From NCBI GenBank assembly GCA_015485155.1, contig WFUF01000008.1, positions 62,001 through 126,000 on the forward strand: a stretch of DNA of 64,000 nucleotides, in the 5' to 3' direction. Made by a program: the position numbers and the translations under genes. This DNA is from Robiginitomaculum sp. (GTDB lineage Bacteria; Pseudomonadota; Alphaproteobacteria; Caulobacterales; Maricaulaceae). Positions 28,886-37,504 of this stretch are shown in pieces (positions within the stretch are counted from its first letter, which is position 1; each line of letters begins with the position of its first letter). The notes beneath the pieces are model-generated. The model made no database searches, was not told the DNA's origin, and was given only the letters and a program-made list of their open reading frames with translations.

Positions 28886-29199
28886 TGCAGGGTCTCCTCA
28901 CATTCCAGTTCCATAAAACCGGGCTTATGATCCCTAAAACCAAGCACAGTCAGGTTTTTTTCTTTCCAGACCACTTGTATGGGCAATACAAGATCAGAAC
29001 GATTGCGAATAAAAACCTTCACAAAACGTCTGGTCGTTGTCCCTCCGATTCTGGTTCCGGTGGTGAACGAGGACGGGCGTATTTCCGCCCAGACACTTGC
29101 CAAAGTGTTCCAGAGAAATTGCTGTCCCCCTGATCCATCTGTTATTGTCTGGCGTGTTTGCAATTCCACGCGCTCTGACAGGGCGATAACTGCACTCAT
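28882..29199 (-). CDS. GTA g7: head-tail adaptor / closure protein
   Basis: This 105-aa protein (ERVELQTRQTITDGSGGQQF, WAEIRPSSFTTGTRIGG) fits the phage head closure / head-tail joining family. It overlaps g6 and g8 by four bases each, consistent with coupled translation. Confidence 0.9.
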   Translation of the reverse strand: MSAVIALSERVELQTRQTITDGSGGQQFLWNTLASVWAEIRPSSFTTGTRIGGTTTRRFVKVFIRNRSDLVLPIQVVWKEKNLTVLGFRDHKPGFMELECEETLQ

Positions 29200-29732
29200 A
29201 GCCGCACCCGCACAAACGGAGCCAACAGAGATTGAACAAAATGGCTTAATCCTGGCCCCGGTTCATCCCGATGGTCAAATAATCTTGCCATTTGTGATAA
29301 CATGGCGGTTTTCAAGGCTTCAGGAACGTCCGTCACCAGATCACCAAACCCGGCAATATACTCAATCCTGAATGCTGCTCCGGCACCCAGAGGGCCAAAC
29401 CCAATGCGGCTATTATCAAGATCAAGCTGATAATCAGTATTGCTTAGTATGGTCTCGGTGCCATCAACATTGCTTCTGGCCACTAGCTGCACAGATTGTA
29501 CCGGCGTAACAGCAAATTCAACAATGCCGGTTTGACTGTCACCAATGCCTGTTTGCTGTATGGTCTGCGTGATCATCGCCAAACCTGCAATCGCCTCAAT
29601 ATGCGTACGAGTTGTACGAATTAAAGCATTTATAAGGTCGTCCTCTATTGTATGATCTACCCGCAACCACGCTTTGGCCTCAGTCAGATTTACCGGCTCT
29701 ACAACCGGCTCCACAAGGATTTTGGTCGCCAT
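29196..29732 (-). CDS. GTA g6: head-tail connector (gp6-like)
   Basis: This 178-aa protein has the N-terminal helical pattern LTEAKAWLRVDHTIEDDLIN and IRTTRTHIEAIAGLAMITQT of gp6-like connectors. A 96-base gap separates it from the capsid gene; that gap holds a possible hairpin (gggcg ... cgccc, near 29777-29800) followed on the minus strand by a T-run, which could attenuate expression after the abundant capsid mRNA. Confidence 0.9.
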   Translation of the reverse strand: MATKILVEPVVEPVNLTEAKAWLRVDHTIEDDLINALIRTTRTHIEAIAGLAMITQTIQQTGIGDSQTGIVEFAVTPVQSVQLVARSNVDGTETILSNTDYQLDLDNSRIGFGPLGAGAAFRIEYIAGFGDLVTDVPEALKTAMLSQMARLFDHRDEPGPGLSHFVQSLLAPFVRVRL

Positions 29733-29828
29733 TATCCGATCTCCAGTTCAAAATTCACAGCAATTGAAAAAGTGACCGGGCGCGGGTTTCCCACACGCCC
29801 GATCCCCATTCGCTTCAACTTCAGGGGC

Positions 29829-31055
29829 CTAGCTGATTGCGAATCTCAGAAGTTTGATGGCGTTAAAGTCCTGTACGCCGCCGCCTACACGTTTTGTGGT
29901 GTAAAACAGAATATATGGCTTGGATGAATATGGATCACGCACTACATTTATGCCCGCCCTGTCCACGATCAGATAACCGCGTCGAAAATCACCAAAAGCT
30001 ATGGAAAAGGAATTGCTGGCAATATCCGGCATGTCTTCAACCTCTGTAACAGGATAACCAAGCAATGTTGATGGCTGACCGGCTCCGGCCCCGGGCTGCC
30101 AAATGTAATTCCCGTCGGCATCCTTAAACTTGCGTACCGCTGAGACTGTACGCCGGTTCATTACAAAGCGGGCATTGGGCCGATAAGCGGAGGCCGGTGC
30201 ATAAATCAGGTCTAAAATAGCATCCATTGGATTACTGGCATCAAAGGCTCCATCAGTACCAGTTGCTATATAGCCCATCTGTCCCCATGCATGTACATCC
30301 TGCGCCACATTGGTATAGGACAGGAAACCCCTTGGCTGCGAAACGCCATCTCCGGCAACAAAAGCTGTTGTTTCCTGAGTAGCCAGAACATCACGTACTT
30401 CTTCGGCCAGCCATTGATCCACATCCAAAACGGCATCATCAAGCAAGGTCTGTGTGGTTGCAGGCATCGCATAAATCTCAGCCATAGGAAATTCAATCAT
30501 GCCAAGTGTGGGCGAATCGGTTTCCGGGCGGCTTGCGGTTTCACTAACCCAGCCGGAGCTGGCACCGCCAAGGCTTACTGGTTTACGCAAATTTCCAGAT
30601 CGGGTTTGCTGCACACTGGCAATAGCGCGAATAGGTGAAGCCTCAGCCAGTAGCCGGTCAATCTGCGCCTGGGTTTCAGCAGGTGCCACATAACCACCAT
30701 CAGCATCAATGCCTGCAGATAATGCTTTTTGCTCCACCAGATGTGATGCATCACCACTGCGCATATAGCGATCCCATGCCGGGTTTGTTTTCATTTGAAC
30801 CTGATCCTGATGCGAGCCGGCAATCGGCTGGGCATCGCGTCTGGCCAACCTGTCCAGGGCTGCCTTTTGCTCGGTCAATGCAGCATCAATTCGCTTTAAC
30901 TTTTCTTCTGTCAGCACATCCGCGCATTGTTTTTGTTCAATTTCCAAAAGGCGTTGGTCATTGACTTCCTTAAAAGCATCAAAGGCACACAAAAACTCTT
31001 CCATGCCTGATTTGGCTGTAGTTTGCGCACGTGTCATTTTAGTTTCTTTCTTCAC
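29829..31055 (-). CDS. GTA g5: HK97-family major capsid protein
   Basis: This 408-aa protein has an N-terminal coiled-coil scaffold region (about 1-75, normally removed by the g4 protease) and an HK97 fold with typical stretches SLGGASSGWVSETASRPETD, LDDAVLDVDQWLAEEV and VEDMPDIASNSFSIAFGDFR. The start is GTG at 31055, with AGGAG seven bases ahead. It sits 15 bases after the protease gene. Confidence 0.94.
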   Translation of the reverse strand: MKKETKMTRAQTTAKSGMEEFLCAFDAFKEVNDQRLLEIEQKQCADVLTEEKLKRIDAALTEQKAALDRLARRDAQPIAGSHQDQVQMKTNPAWDRYMRSGDASHLVEQKALSAGIDADGGYVAPAETQAQIDRLLAEASPIRAIASVQQTRSGNLRKPVSLGGASSGWVSETASRPETDSPTLGMIEFPMAEIYAMPATTQTLLDDAVLDVDQWLAEEVRDVLATQETTAFVAGDGVSQPRGFLSYTNVAQDVHAWGQMGYIATGTDGAFDASNPMDAILDLIYAPASAYRPNARFVMNRRTVSAVRKFKDADGNYIWQPGAGAGQPSTLLGYPVTEVEDMPDIASNSFSIAFGDFRRGYLIVDRAGINVVRDPYSSKPYILFYTTKRVGGGVQDFNAIKLLRFAIS

Positions 31056-31070
31056 TTATTTTCTCCTGAT

Positions 31071-31541
31071 TCATCCAGCCTGAATTTGTTGCAATGACCC
31101 ATCCATGGCTGGAAGGTGGGCCGGAAGCACCCGCAAACGGGCGCTGGGCAGCATGGGAAATGTAACGATTGACACCTCCCACAATTCTATCTCGCTTAAC
31201 CGGCGACCACCGGCGATTGGTTCAGCGCTCTGAGTTCTAAAACCTATGGAAAGCCCATCAACAGAACCCCGCCTGACCAGCGCCATGGCCGTTCTCGATC
31301 GGGCGCCATCGGCAAAAATCCGCCCACGAACGAACAGGCCCTTTTCTGTTTCAATGATCTTCTCCCACACGCCTATCGGCTCAGAAGCATCATGCTGAAA
31401 CAACATGCTGACTTTTTGCGGGACACGCTGTGCCAGCGAGTGCTTAAATGCACCCGGCAGCACAATATCCCCGGCCAGATCCCGCTTATAAAAATGCGAA
31501 GCATAGCCCTCGATAAGGAGGGACTTTCTCATGTCACCCAT
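31071..31541 (-). CDS. GTA g4: HK97-family prohead protease
   Basis: This roughly 156-aa protein has IEGYASHFYKRDLAGDIVLP, the conserved His of FQHDASEPIGVW and Ser of GLSIGFR, as in phage prohead proteases that mature the capsid. The start is taken as the ATG at 31541; an ATG three codons later is equally possible because ribosome-site spacing is ambiguous. Confidence 0.9.
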   Translation of the reverse strand: MGDMRKSLLIEGYASHFYKRDLAGDIVLPGAFKHSLAQRVPQKVSMLFQHDASEPIGVWEKIIETEKGLFVRGRIFADGARSRTAMALVRRGSVDGLSIGFRTQSAEPIAGGRRLSEIELWEVSIVTFPMLPSARLRVLPAHLPAMDGSLQQIQAG

Positions 31542-31585
31542 ATTGCTACATTCCAAAATTTTGTGATGGATTTCGGTCCTGAGCC

Positions 31586-31843
31586 CTAGTCCTGATTATC
31601 GAGTCTGTTCTCAATACGAGCCAGGGACTGCCGGGTTTGCACCATATGAGCCTCTAAAGAAGCCAGTCGCTCGGCTATGTTTTGCCCGGCATCAGCCCGT
31701 TGTTCTAACTGGCGTATTCGCTCGGCGGCACTACCGGCCCACAGCAAAGCCGTGGCACCTTGAACGACAAGCGTAAAAATCATTGCAATCCCGATCTGGC
31801 GGCTTAAATGCCAGCGGCCTACATCTGTTTTGGCGTTATTCAT
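31586..31843 (-). CDS. GTA g3.5: small membrane protein with coiled coil
   Basis: This 85-aa protein has one membrane helix near residues 18-38 (IGIAMIFTLVVQGATALLWA) and then a heptad-rich tail (AAERIRQLEQRADAGQNIAE). A small membrane gene occurs between portal and protease in many GTA clusters. The ATG overlaps the portal stop by four bases. Function unknown. Confidence 0.8.
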   Translation of the reverse strand: MNNAKTDVGRWHLSRQIGIAMIFTLVVQGATALLWAGSAAERIRQLEQRADAGQNIAERLASLEAHMVQTRQSLARIENRLDNQD

Positions 31844-33000
31844 TGGTTGCACTTCTTGTTATTTGCAGAACCGATATCAAGAAATTGACGCTTTTCTTCA
31901 TCGCTTAAGAAATCAGCTTCTGAAATACGCTTCCACAAACCAGACTGATCCTCCTGCAAAGCGGGAACCCGATCTGCACAAACAGACAAAACAAGCTGAT
32001 CACCAAACCAACCGCGCAACCAATTCTCCAGCCCGGAAGTGGTTTTTTGGACCAAAGGCAAAATTGTCTGTCGCCAAAAGGCCCGGTTTGCCTCTTGATA
32101 ATTTGCAAAAGTATTGTCACCGGGAATACCCAGCAACATAGGCGGCACGCCGAATGCCAAAGCGATCTCCCGTGCTGCAGCATGCTGGCCATTTTGAAAA
32201 TCCATGTCCGTAGGGCTAAGGGCCATTGGCTTCCAGTCCAGTCCACCTTCAAGCAGAATTGGCCTTCCCGCATGGTCTTTGCCCTGATGGGATTGCTCTA
32301 ATTCAGACTTCAGGCGCTGAAATTGCTCTTCACTCAAGCGATCTGCATTTTGGCTGTGAAATACCAAAGCCCCGGAAGGCCGTGCGGCATTATCTAACAT
32401 AGATTTATTCCACGCCCCTCCTGCATTATGAATATCAATGACCCTGGCAGCGGCCTCAACAGGGCTCATTCCATAATGGTCATTATCAGGGTGAAATAAT
32501 TTAAGGTGCAGAACCGGGTGACGGCCTTGCACAAAATCCTTAAACAAACGGACTTTTCTTGGCCCCACCTTATATTCCCACCCGGAAGGGCGCCCGGATT
32601 TATCAATGATTACCTTTACCCTGTCTGGACGCAAGACGTGCATCTGATAGCTACCGGTTTCAAGCTCGACCAATTCCATATAGCCATTGCCAGAAAGTAA
32701 CAGATACCCATAAATATCCTCAAAGAAGCCGGCACTGGTTTGTTCAAGATTAGGTGCACCGAGCAAGTTGGTAACCAGCTCATTTTCACAAGTCACCGGC
32801 ACTGAGGCTGCCGCCTCTGCGATCATGCGCACACATCTGTACACAATGGTGTTTTGCATAAAACCTTCACGGATCAGGTTGCGATAATTCCTTGGTGTCC
32901 AGATCACGCTGCCACCGGAATGCATAGCAATCAGGTGCCTGACACTTCTGGTTTTGCTTTCTGGTGCCGCAGATGATTTATTTTTGGCAAATCCAAACAT
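31840..33000 (-). CDS. GTA g3: portal protein
   Basis: This 386-aa HK97-type portal has conserved TIVYRCVRMIAEAAASVPV, YLLLSGNGYMELVELETG and VPPMLLGIPGDNTFANYQEA. It forms the ring through which DNA is packaged. The start is ATG with an ACAGGA upstream, 17 bases after the terminase stop. Confidence 0.94.
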   Translation of the reverse strand: MFGFAKNKSSAAPESKTRSVRHLIAMHSGGSVIWTPRNYRNLIREGFMQNTIVYRCVRMIAEAAASVPVTCENELVTNLLGAPNLEQTSAGFFEDIYGYLLLSGNGYMELVELETGSYQMHVLRPDRVKVIIDKSGRPSGWEYKVGPRKVRLFKDFVQGRHPVLHLKLFHPDNDHYGMSPVEAAARVIDIHNAGGAWNKSMLDNAARPSGALVFHSQNADRLSEEQFQRLKSELEQSHQGKDHAGRPILLEGGLDWKPMALSPTDMDFQNGQHAAAREIALAFGVPPMLLGIPGDNTFANYQEANRAFWRQTILPLVQKTTSGLENWLRGWFGDQLVLSVCADRVPALQEDQSGLWKRISEADFLSDEEKRQFLDIGSANNKKCNQ

Positions 33001-33017
33001 TTATTTTTCCTGTCCTG

Positions 33018-34340
33018 TTAAAGCACCCGCATTCGCGGCGATCCGTTTTGATTGAGCAATAAAGACCAGACCGCCCATACCAGTGCATCCATACGATCGG
33101 GCGATTTGGTGTTTCCTTCAGTTCCAAACCAGCACATTTCATCTTCCAGCTCAGGAAATGAGTCGGCATGCGCGACCATTCCCCGGCAATAAAGCGCAGC
33201 CACAGGCTCGGCCCTTATCCGTTTGCCACGGCGCGCATGTACTAAAGTTACCGGCAGGGTTTTGTCCGCCAGTTGTAAAATGGTTCTAACCATCTCACCG
33301 CCTTGATTGGCCTCTGCCACTACACTGTCAGCTTCAAAATCGTGCCATGCCGCGCAGACCGCTTTGGCCCAGCCTGTTGGCATTAAACCGTGCACTGTTC
33401 TGTCCGCCAGCACCCAGACTTTTGACATGGTTCCTGCCTTTATAAGACCGGCCACGATTATCCCGCATGCAGCAGATTCTTTTCCTGCACCTGCCGGAGG
33501 GTCAACAGCCACCACTATGCGCTCAAAATCTGCAGGTGGCGGCTCAATTGCCAGCTCTATTTGCCTGCGGTTCCATAATCCGCCCGGCGGATCTTCAATC
33601 AACTCCCCGTCTAATTCCTGCCGACCAAGGGCTGTATTTGCATAAAGGCCGCGCATTTGATTCAAAAACGCTGCCGACAAATGCGGATTATCACTGGTTC
33701 TGGCATGACTCATTACCAGACCCGGTTCCGCCAGCAGATTCTTTAGTGCCGGCAATGGTTTTGGCGTTGTTGTCACCACTAATTTTGGGTTTTGCCCCAA
33801 GCGCAAACCCATTCTTAACATTGCCAGACAGTGAGAAGGATCCTTCCATGCGCAAAACTCATCTGCCCACGCCGCATCAAATTGTGGACCGCGCAAACTA
33901 TCTGCATCCTCTGCTGAAAAGGCTTGTGCCACGGTTCCGTTCTTCCATTTCAACTGTCGGCGCGATGACGAATATTTTGGTCGGTTGCTCAAATCACTAA
34001 TAGCTTTTAACCCGGAGTTTCCCTCAATCATTACCTCTCGCACATCATGAATGGTGGCTCCCACCAAGGCGATACGCAGCGGTCTTTGACACTTCATTTG
34101 CGCCAAGGCACGAACCCATTCCGCCCCGGCTCTGGTCTTTCCGGAACCCCGGCCACCAAGCAACACCCAGCTTGACCATTGACATTTTGGCGGCAATTGA
34201 TCCTCACGAGCCCAAAACTCCCAGTACCGCAATAATTTTCCGGCATTTCCCCGGCTTAAATTTTTAATTGCCCATCGCACACGCTCTGGTTCAAAAGACA
34301 TCAAATCAACAGCACGCAAGGGGCCTGAAAGCTGGGGCAA
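33018..34340 (-). CDS. GTA g2: terminase large subunit
   Basis: This 440-aa packaging ATPase/nuclease has Walker A GGRGSGKT at residues 62-69, the following AGAEWVRALA helix, the Walker B-like FDAAWADEFCAW and the nuclease start VVAVDPPAGAGKESAACGII. The proposed start is a TTG at 34340, supported by a GAGGA nine bases upstream; the ATG at 34301 has no ribosome site. It is the first recognisable gene of the GTA cluster. Confidence 0.94.
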   Translation of the reverse strand: MPQLSGPLRAVDLMSFEPERVRWAIKNLSRGNAGKLLRYWEFWAREDQLPPKCQWSSWVLLGGRGSGKTRAGAEWVRALAQMKCQRPLRIALVGATIHDVREVMIEGNSGLKAISDLSNRPKYSSSRRQLKWKNGTVAQAFSAEDADSLRGPQFDAAWADEFCAWKDPSHCLAMLRMGLRLGQNPKLVVTTTPKPLPALKNLLAEPGLVMSHARTSDNPHLSAAFLNQMRGLYANTALGRQELDGELIEDPPGGLWNRRQIELAIEPPPADFERIVVAVDPPAGAGKESAACGIIVAGLIKAGTMSKVWVLADRTVHGLMPTGWAKAVCAAWHDFEADSVVAEANQGGEMVRTILQLADKTLPVTLVHARRGKRIRAEPVAALYCRGMVAHADSFPELEDEMCWFGTEGNTKSPDRMDALVWAVWSLLLNQNGSPRMRVL

Positions 34341-34541
34341 GAGTTATTTTCCTCATCAGCAGCCCCATGCCGGTTTTGATAAAGTATAAATCCGCCAAAG
34401 CTGCGGCGGTTCTGATCGCTTTTTTGGATCGTGAACAAATATATCCGATCCCTGCGCCCATAGGATATCTATCTGTAATCAGCGTATAATATGTTGTTAT
34501 TATTGCTATTTATTATCATCTAATCAGGAAAAGGTTTGCAT

Positions 34542-34994
34542 CTATCCCCGGCGGCGCTCTCCGGGCCAGCTTACCAGATGATCTTCTAAGTCCTCTGTGG
34601 CAATTTCGGTTTCGCAAACAGAGCGATCCTGTACTGAAAACCCTGCCTCATGGACGCTGTTGTCACTGCCACTGATCAGATGGTGCCAATCTGGCAAGTC
34701 CATACCATTTGCCACCAGCCGGTAAGCGCAGGTTTCGGGCATCCAGTGCAGCTCTTTGACGTTTTCGGCAGTAAGAGTCACGCAATCTGGAACATTGGCG
34801 CTACGATTATCATAATCGGAACATCGGCAGGCATGGCGATCAAATAACTTACATGCCACATTGGTTGTGTGTATCTCGTCAGTTTCCTCATCCTGCAACC
34901 GGATCATACAGCACTTGCCGCAACCATCACAAAGCGACTCCCATTGCGCCCGTGTCCAGCATGTCATTGGTTGTTCTTTCCAAAACCTGTTCAT
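34542..34994 (-). CDS. UPF0260 (YcgN family) cysteine-cluster protein
   Basis: This 150-aa protein opens with WESLCDGCGKCC, then has further clustered Cys (DRHACRCSDYDNR, VPDCV, PETCAYRL), the pattern of the YcgN/UPF0260 family, which may bind a metal or an iron-sulphur cluster; the function is unknown. The start at 34994 (MNRFWKEQPM) matches the family N-terminus FWxxK better than a GTG seven codons upstream. Confidence 0.9.
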   Translation of the reverse strand: MNRFWKEQPMTCWTRAQWESLCDGCGKCCMIRLQDEETDEIHTTNVACKLFDRHACRCSDYDNRSANVPDCVTLTAENVKELHWMPETCAYRLVANGMDLPDWHHLISGSDNSVHEAGFSVQDRSVCETEIATEDLEDHLVSWPGERRRG

Positions 34995-35044
34995 GGAAAA
35001 AGCTTTTACGGCCACAATTTAATCTTTGCCAGCCTTTTATTTGC

Positions 35045-37012
35045 ATGAAATTCAAGTTACCAAAATCCATGAAATCATTTCGAGCTGACATCTTGCATGC
35101 TGAGGGCTTGCGCAAAACCAGACGGCGGAACCGATTGCTCTTCATTGGGTTTGTCATTGGCTTTATCGTGATCTTAGGCAGCATTGGCATTGAGCGCTAT
35201 TTATTCAAAGACTCCCCTGATCTTCCTGAAAATCTGGACGTATTGTGGTCTATTGGCAGGCAGCCATCTTATGTGCTTCTGGATATGGAGGGAAAAGTTA
35301 TGGCCCGGCGCGGCCCGCGCTATGGTCAGATCATGAGCGTGGAAGAAATGCCCAAAATGCTGGTACAGGCATTTATTGCCATTGAAGACCAGCGCTTTTA
35401 CGAACATGACGGCATTGATGAAAAAGGCATTCTTAGAGCAGTATTAAATAATTGGCGAACCGGGAAAACCCTGCAAGGCGGATCCACGATCACCCAGCAA
35501 TTAGTAAAGCTGTTACTGCTTAGCCCCGATCAAACCCTGCGACGAAAAGCGCAGGAAATGCGGCTGGCACATGCACTGGAAAAAAGGCTGGATAAAAACC
35601 AGATACTCAGCCTGTATCTGAACCGTATTTATCTTGGTAATAGGGCTTATGGTGTTGTTGCTGCTGCCGAGCGGTATTTTGGCAAACAGGTTGCAGAATT
35701 AAACCTGTCAGAAATTGCAATACTGGCCGCATTGCCCAAAGCTCCTTCAAAATTTGCACCCCATAAAAACCTTACAGCAGCACAGGCACGCGCCAAACTG
35801 GTTCTGCAAGCCATGGTAAAAACCGGCGCCATATCAGAACAACAAAAACTGGCAGCCATTAACTCTCCGGCCACAGTTATCCGCAGAGCCAAAGAGCAAG
35901 ACCATGGTTATATCTTTGATATGGCTATCAAACAGGCCCATAAATTTACCGGAGGACGGGTTCCTGATCTGGTGATTCAAACCACAATTGATCCGCGTTT
36001 ACAAACCATTGCTAAGAATAACCTTCGCTCCTTGATATCCCAGAATTCTGCCAGCAAAAACGTAAATGAAGGCGCCTTGCTTAGTATTGACACCAAAGGC
36101 GCGGTCCGCGCACTGGTTGGCGGCCTTTCTTATGAAAACAGTAATTTTAATCGGGTTGTTTCGGCGCGCAGACAGCCCGGATCATCATTCAAGGCATTTG
36201 TCTATGCCGCCGCACTGGAAGCGGGATTGCACCCAAACAGTATCAGGCGCGATGAACCTGTTGAGATCGCGGGATGGTCGCCAGAAAACTATAGTGGTGA
36301 TTATCGTGGACGTGTCACAATCCACGAGGCCTTTCGCAGATCAATAAACACAATAGCAGCCCAGATAACAGAAGATATAGGCGCAACCAAAGTAGTTGAG
36401 CTTGCCAAGCGCTTTGGTTTCAGTGAAGACTTGCAACCACTGCCATCCATTGCCCTAGGTGCGCAAGAAGTTACTCTTTGGGAGCTTACTCAGGCTTTTG
36501 GCGTATTTGCAAATGATGGAAAATTGTATCGAAACTATCTGGTGACCAAGGTTTCAACTTCTAGCGGCAATGTGTTGTTCCAACGCCCGGACATTGAACC
36601 TTCTTACGTCTTTAAACAGGATCTGGCCCAAAAAATGAGCACAATGATGCAGGAAGTCACCCTTTTGGGCACGGGCCAACATGCCCGCCTTGGACAACGG
36701 GCCATCGCAGGAAAAACCGGGACCTCTCAACAATGGCGTGACGCATGGTTCATCGGGTTCTCTGCGCAATTCATTACTGGTGTCTGGGTCGGAAATGATG
36801 ACAATACCTCAATGAAAAAAGTTACCGGCGGAACTATTCCTGCACAAATATGGCAAAGTTATATGGCTGATGCCCATGCTGGGATTGCTCCAAAGCCACT
36901 AACCGCACCAGAGCCGCAAATACTCTCCGCAACAGACGAAGGACTGGCTGCATTTTACACTGAATTGTCGGAAAGTTTTCGCCAACAGACTCTTGGTGCG
37001 CAAACTCCTTAA
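35045..37012 (+). CDS. Bifunctional penicillin-binding protein (class A, PBP1A family)
   Basis: This 655-aa enzyme polymerises and cross-links peptidoglycan. After a basic N-terminus and one membrane helix (about 33-52) comes a GT51 transglycosylase domain with Glu114 (IEDQRFYEHDG) and GGSTITQQLVKL. The transpeptidase follows, with S380SFK383, SIN and KTGT (557-560). The length is shorter than the long PBP1A of enterics. The track's longer N-terminal extension overlaps the divergent UPF0260 gene and is not protein-like; I use the ATG at 35045 (a second at 35069 is possible). No strong ribosome site is visible. Confidence 0.92.
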   Translation: MKFKLPKSMKSFRADILHAEGLRKTRRRNRLLFIGFVIGFIVILGSIGIERYLFKDSPDLPENLDVLWSIGRQPSYVLLDMEGKVMARRGPRYGQIMSVEEMPKMLVQAFIAIEDQRFYEHDGIDEKGILRAVLNNWRTGKTLQGGSTITQQLVKLLLLSPDQTLRRKAQEMRLAHALEKRLDKNQILSLYLNRIYLGNRAYGVVAAAERYFGKQVAELNLSEIAILAALPKAPSKFAPHKNLTAAQARAKLVLQAMVKTGAISEQQKLAAINSPATVIRRAKEQDHGYIFDMAIKQAHKFTGGRVPDLVIQTTIDPRLQTIAKNNLRSLISQNSASKNVNEGALLSIDTKGAVRALVGGLSYENSNFNRVVSARRQPGSSFKAFVYAAALEAGLHPNSIRRDEPVEIAGWSPENYSGDYRGRVTIHEAFRRSINTIAAQITEDIGATKVVELAKRFGFSEDLQPLPSIALGAQEVTLWELTQAFGVFANDGKLYRNYLVTKVSTSSGNVLFQRPDIEPSYVFKQDLAQKMSTMMQEVTLLGTGQHARLGQRAIAGKTGTSQQWRDAWFIGFSAQFITGVWVGNDDNTSMKKVTGGTIPAQIWQSYMADAHAGIAPKPLTAPEPQILSATDEGLAAFYTELSESFRQQTLGAQTP

Positions 37013-37081
37013 AAACAGCATATTGTTGAATGTTTTTTAAGAGCTGAATGTCATCCTTGTCTATAATTTACGGAGGATTAT

Positions 37082-37495
37082 GTGGCTAGGTTTCAGTTTA
37101 TTTTGTATTTGCTTGCAAGCAGCTTTTTGTTGAGCAGCCCTGCATTTTCGCAATTGATGGAAGCAAATACTGAACGTGCCGGAGCCACCTATGCTAAAAG
37201 CCCTGCCGGAGCAGCCGGCCCGCGACAATGCTGGAGTGCTTGTGCCAGTGATAACAGGTGCAAAGCCTGGACATGGGAGCGTCCGGGAATAAAAGAGCCC
37301 AGCGGGGTCTGTTCCTTAAAATCATCTGTTATGCCCGCACAAACCAGCCCGTGTTGCATATCTGGAATTGCACAAAAACTGGAACAGCAGATTGAATTGG
37401 GACTAGGCGGCCAACCCCAAAATACATCCTATGGATATGGCAATAATTCGCGCTCACCATTTGCGCGTCAGGCAAATGGCAGATTTGATGAATAG
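37082..37495 (+). CDS. Secreted PAN/Apple-domain protein
   Basis: This 137-aa protein has a signal peptide (MARFQFILYLLASSFLLSS, cut near AFS) and a single cysteine-rich PAN-type module: RQCWSACASDNRCKAWTWER, then CSLK and CCISG. PAN modules bind proteins or sugars outside the cell. The start is GTG with ACGGAGG five bases upstream. It precedes the DUF2336 gene by nine bases and may share its mRNA. Confidence 0.8.
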   Translation: MARFQFILYLLASSFLLSSPAFSQLMEANTERAGATYAKSPAGAAGPRQCWSACASDNRCKAWTWERPGIKEPSGVCSLKSSVMPAQTSPCCISGIAQKLEQQIELGLGGQPQNTSYGYGNNSRSPFARQANGRFDE

Positions 37496-37504
37496 AGGTT
37501 ATTG

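Noticed and set aside
34306-34461. 51-codon frame as GTA g1
   Set aside because: No small-terminase signature and no ribosome site; it overlaps the terminase start. Kept only as a finding, not as a gene.
34853-35044. N-terminal extension of the penicillin-binding protein
   Set aside because: It lies opposite the UPF0260 gene, has low-complexity translation, and precedes the normal PBP start at MKFKLPK.
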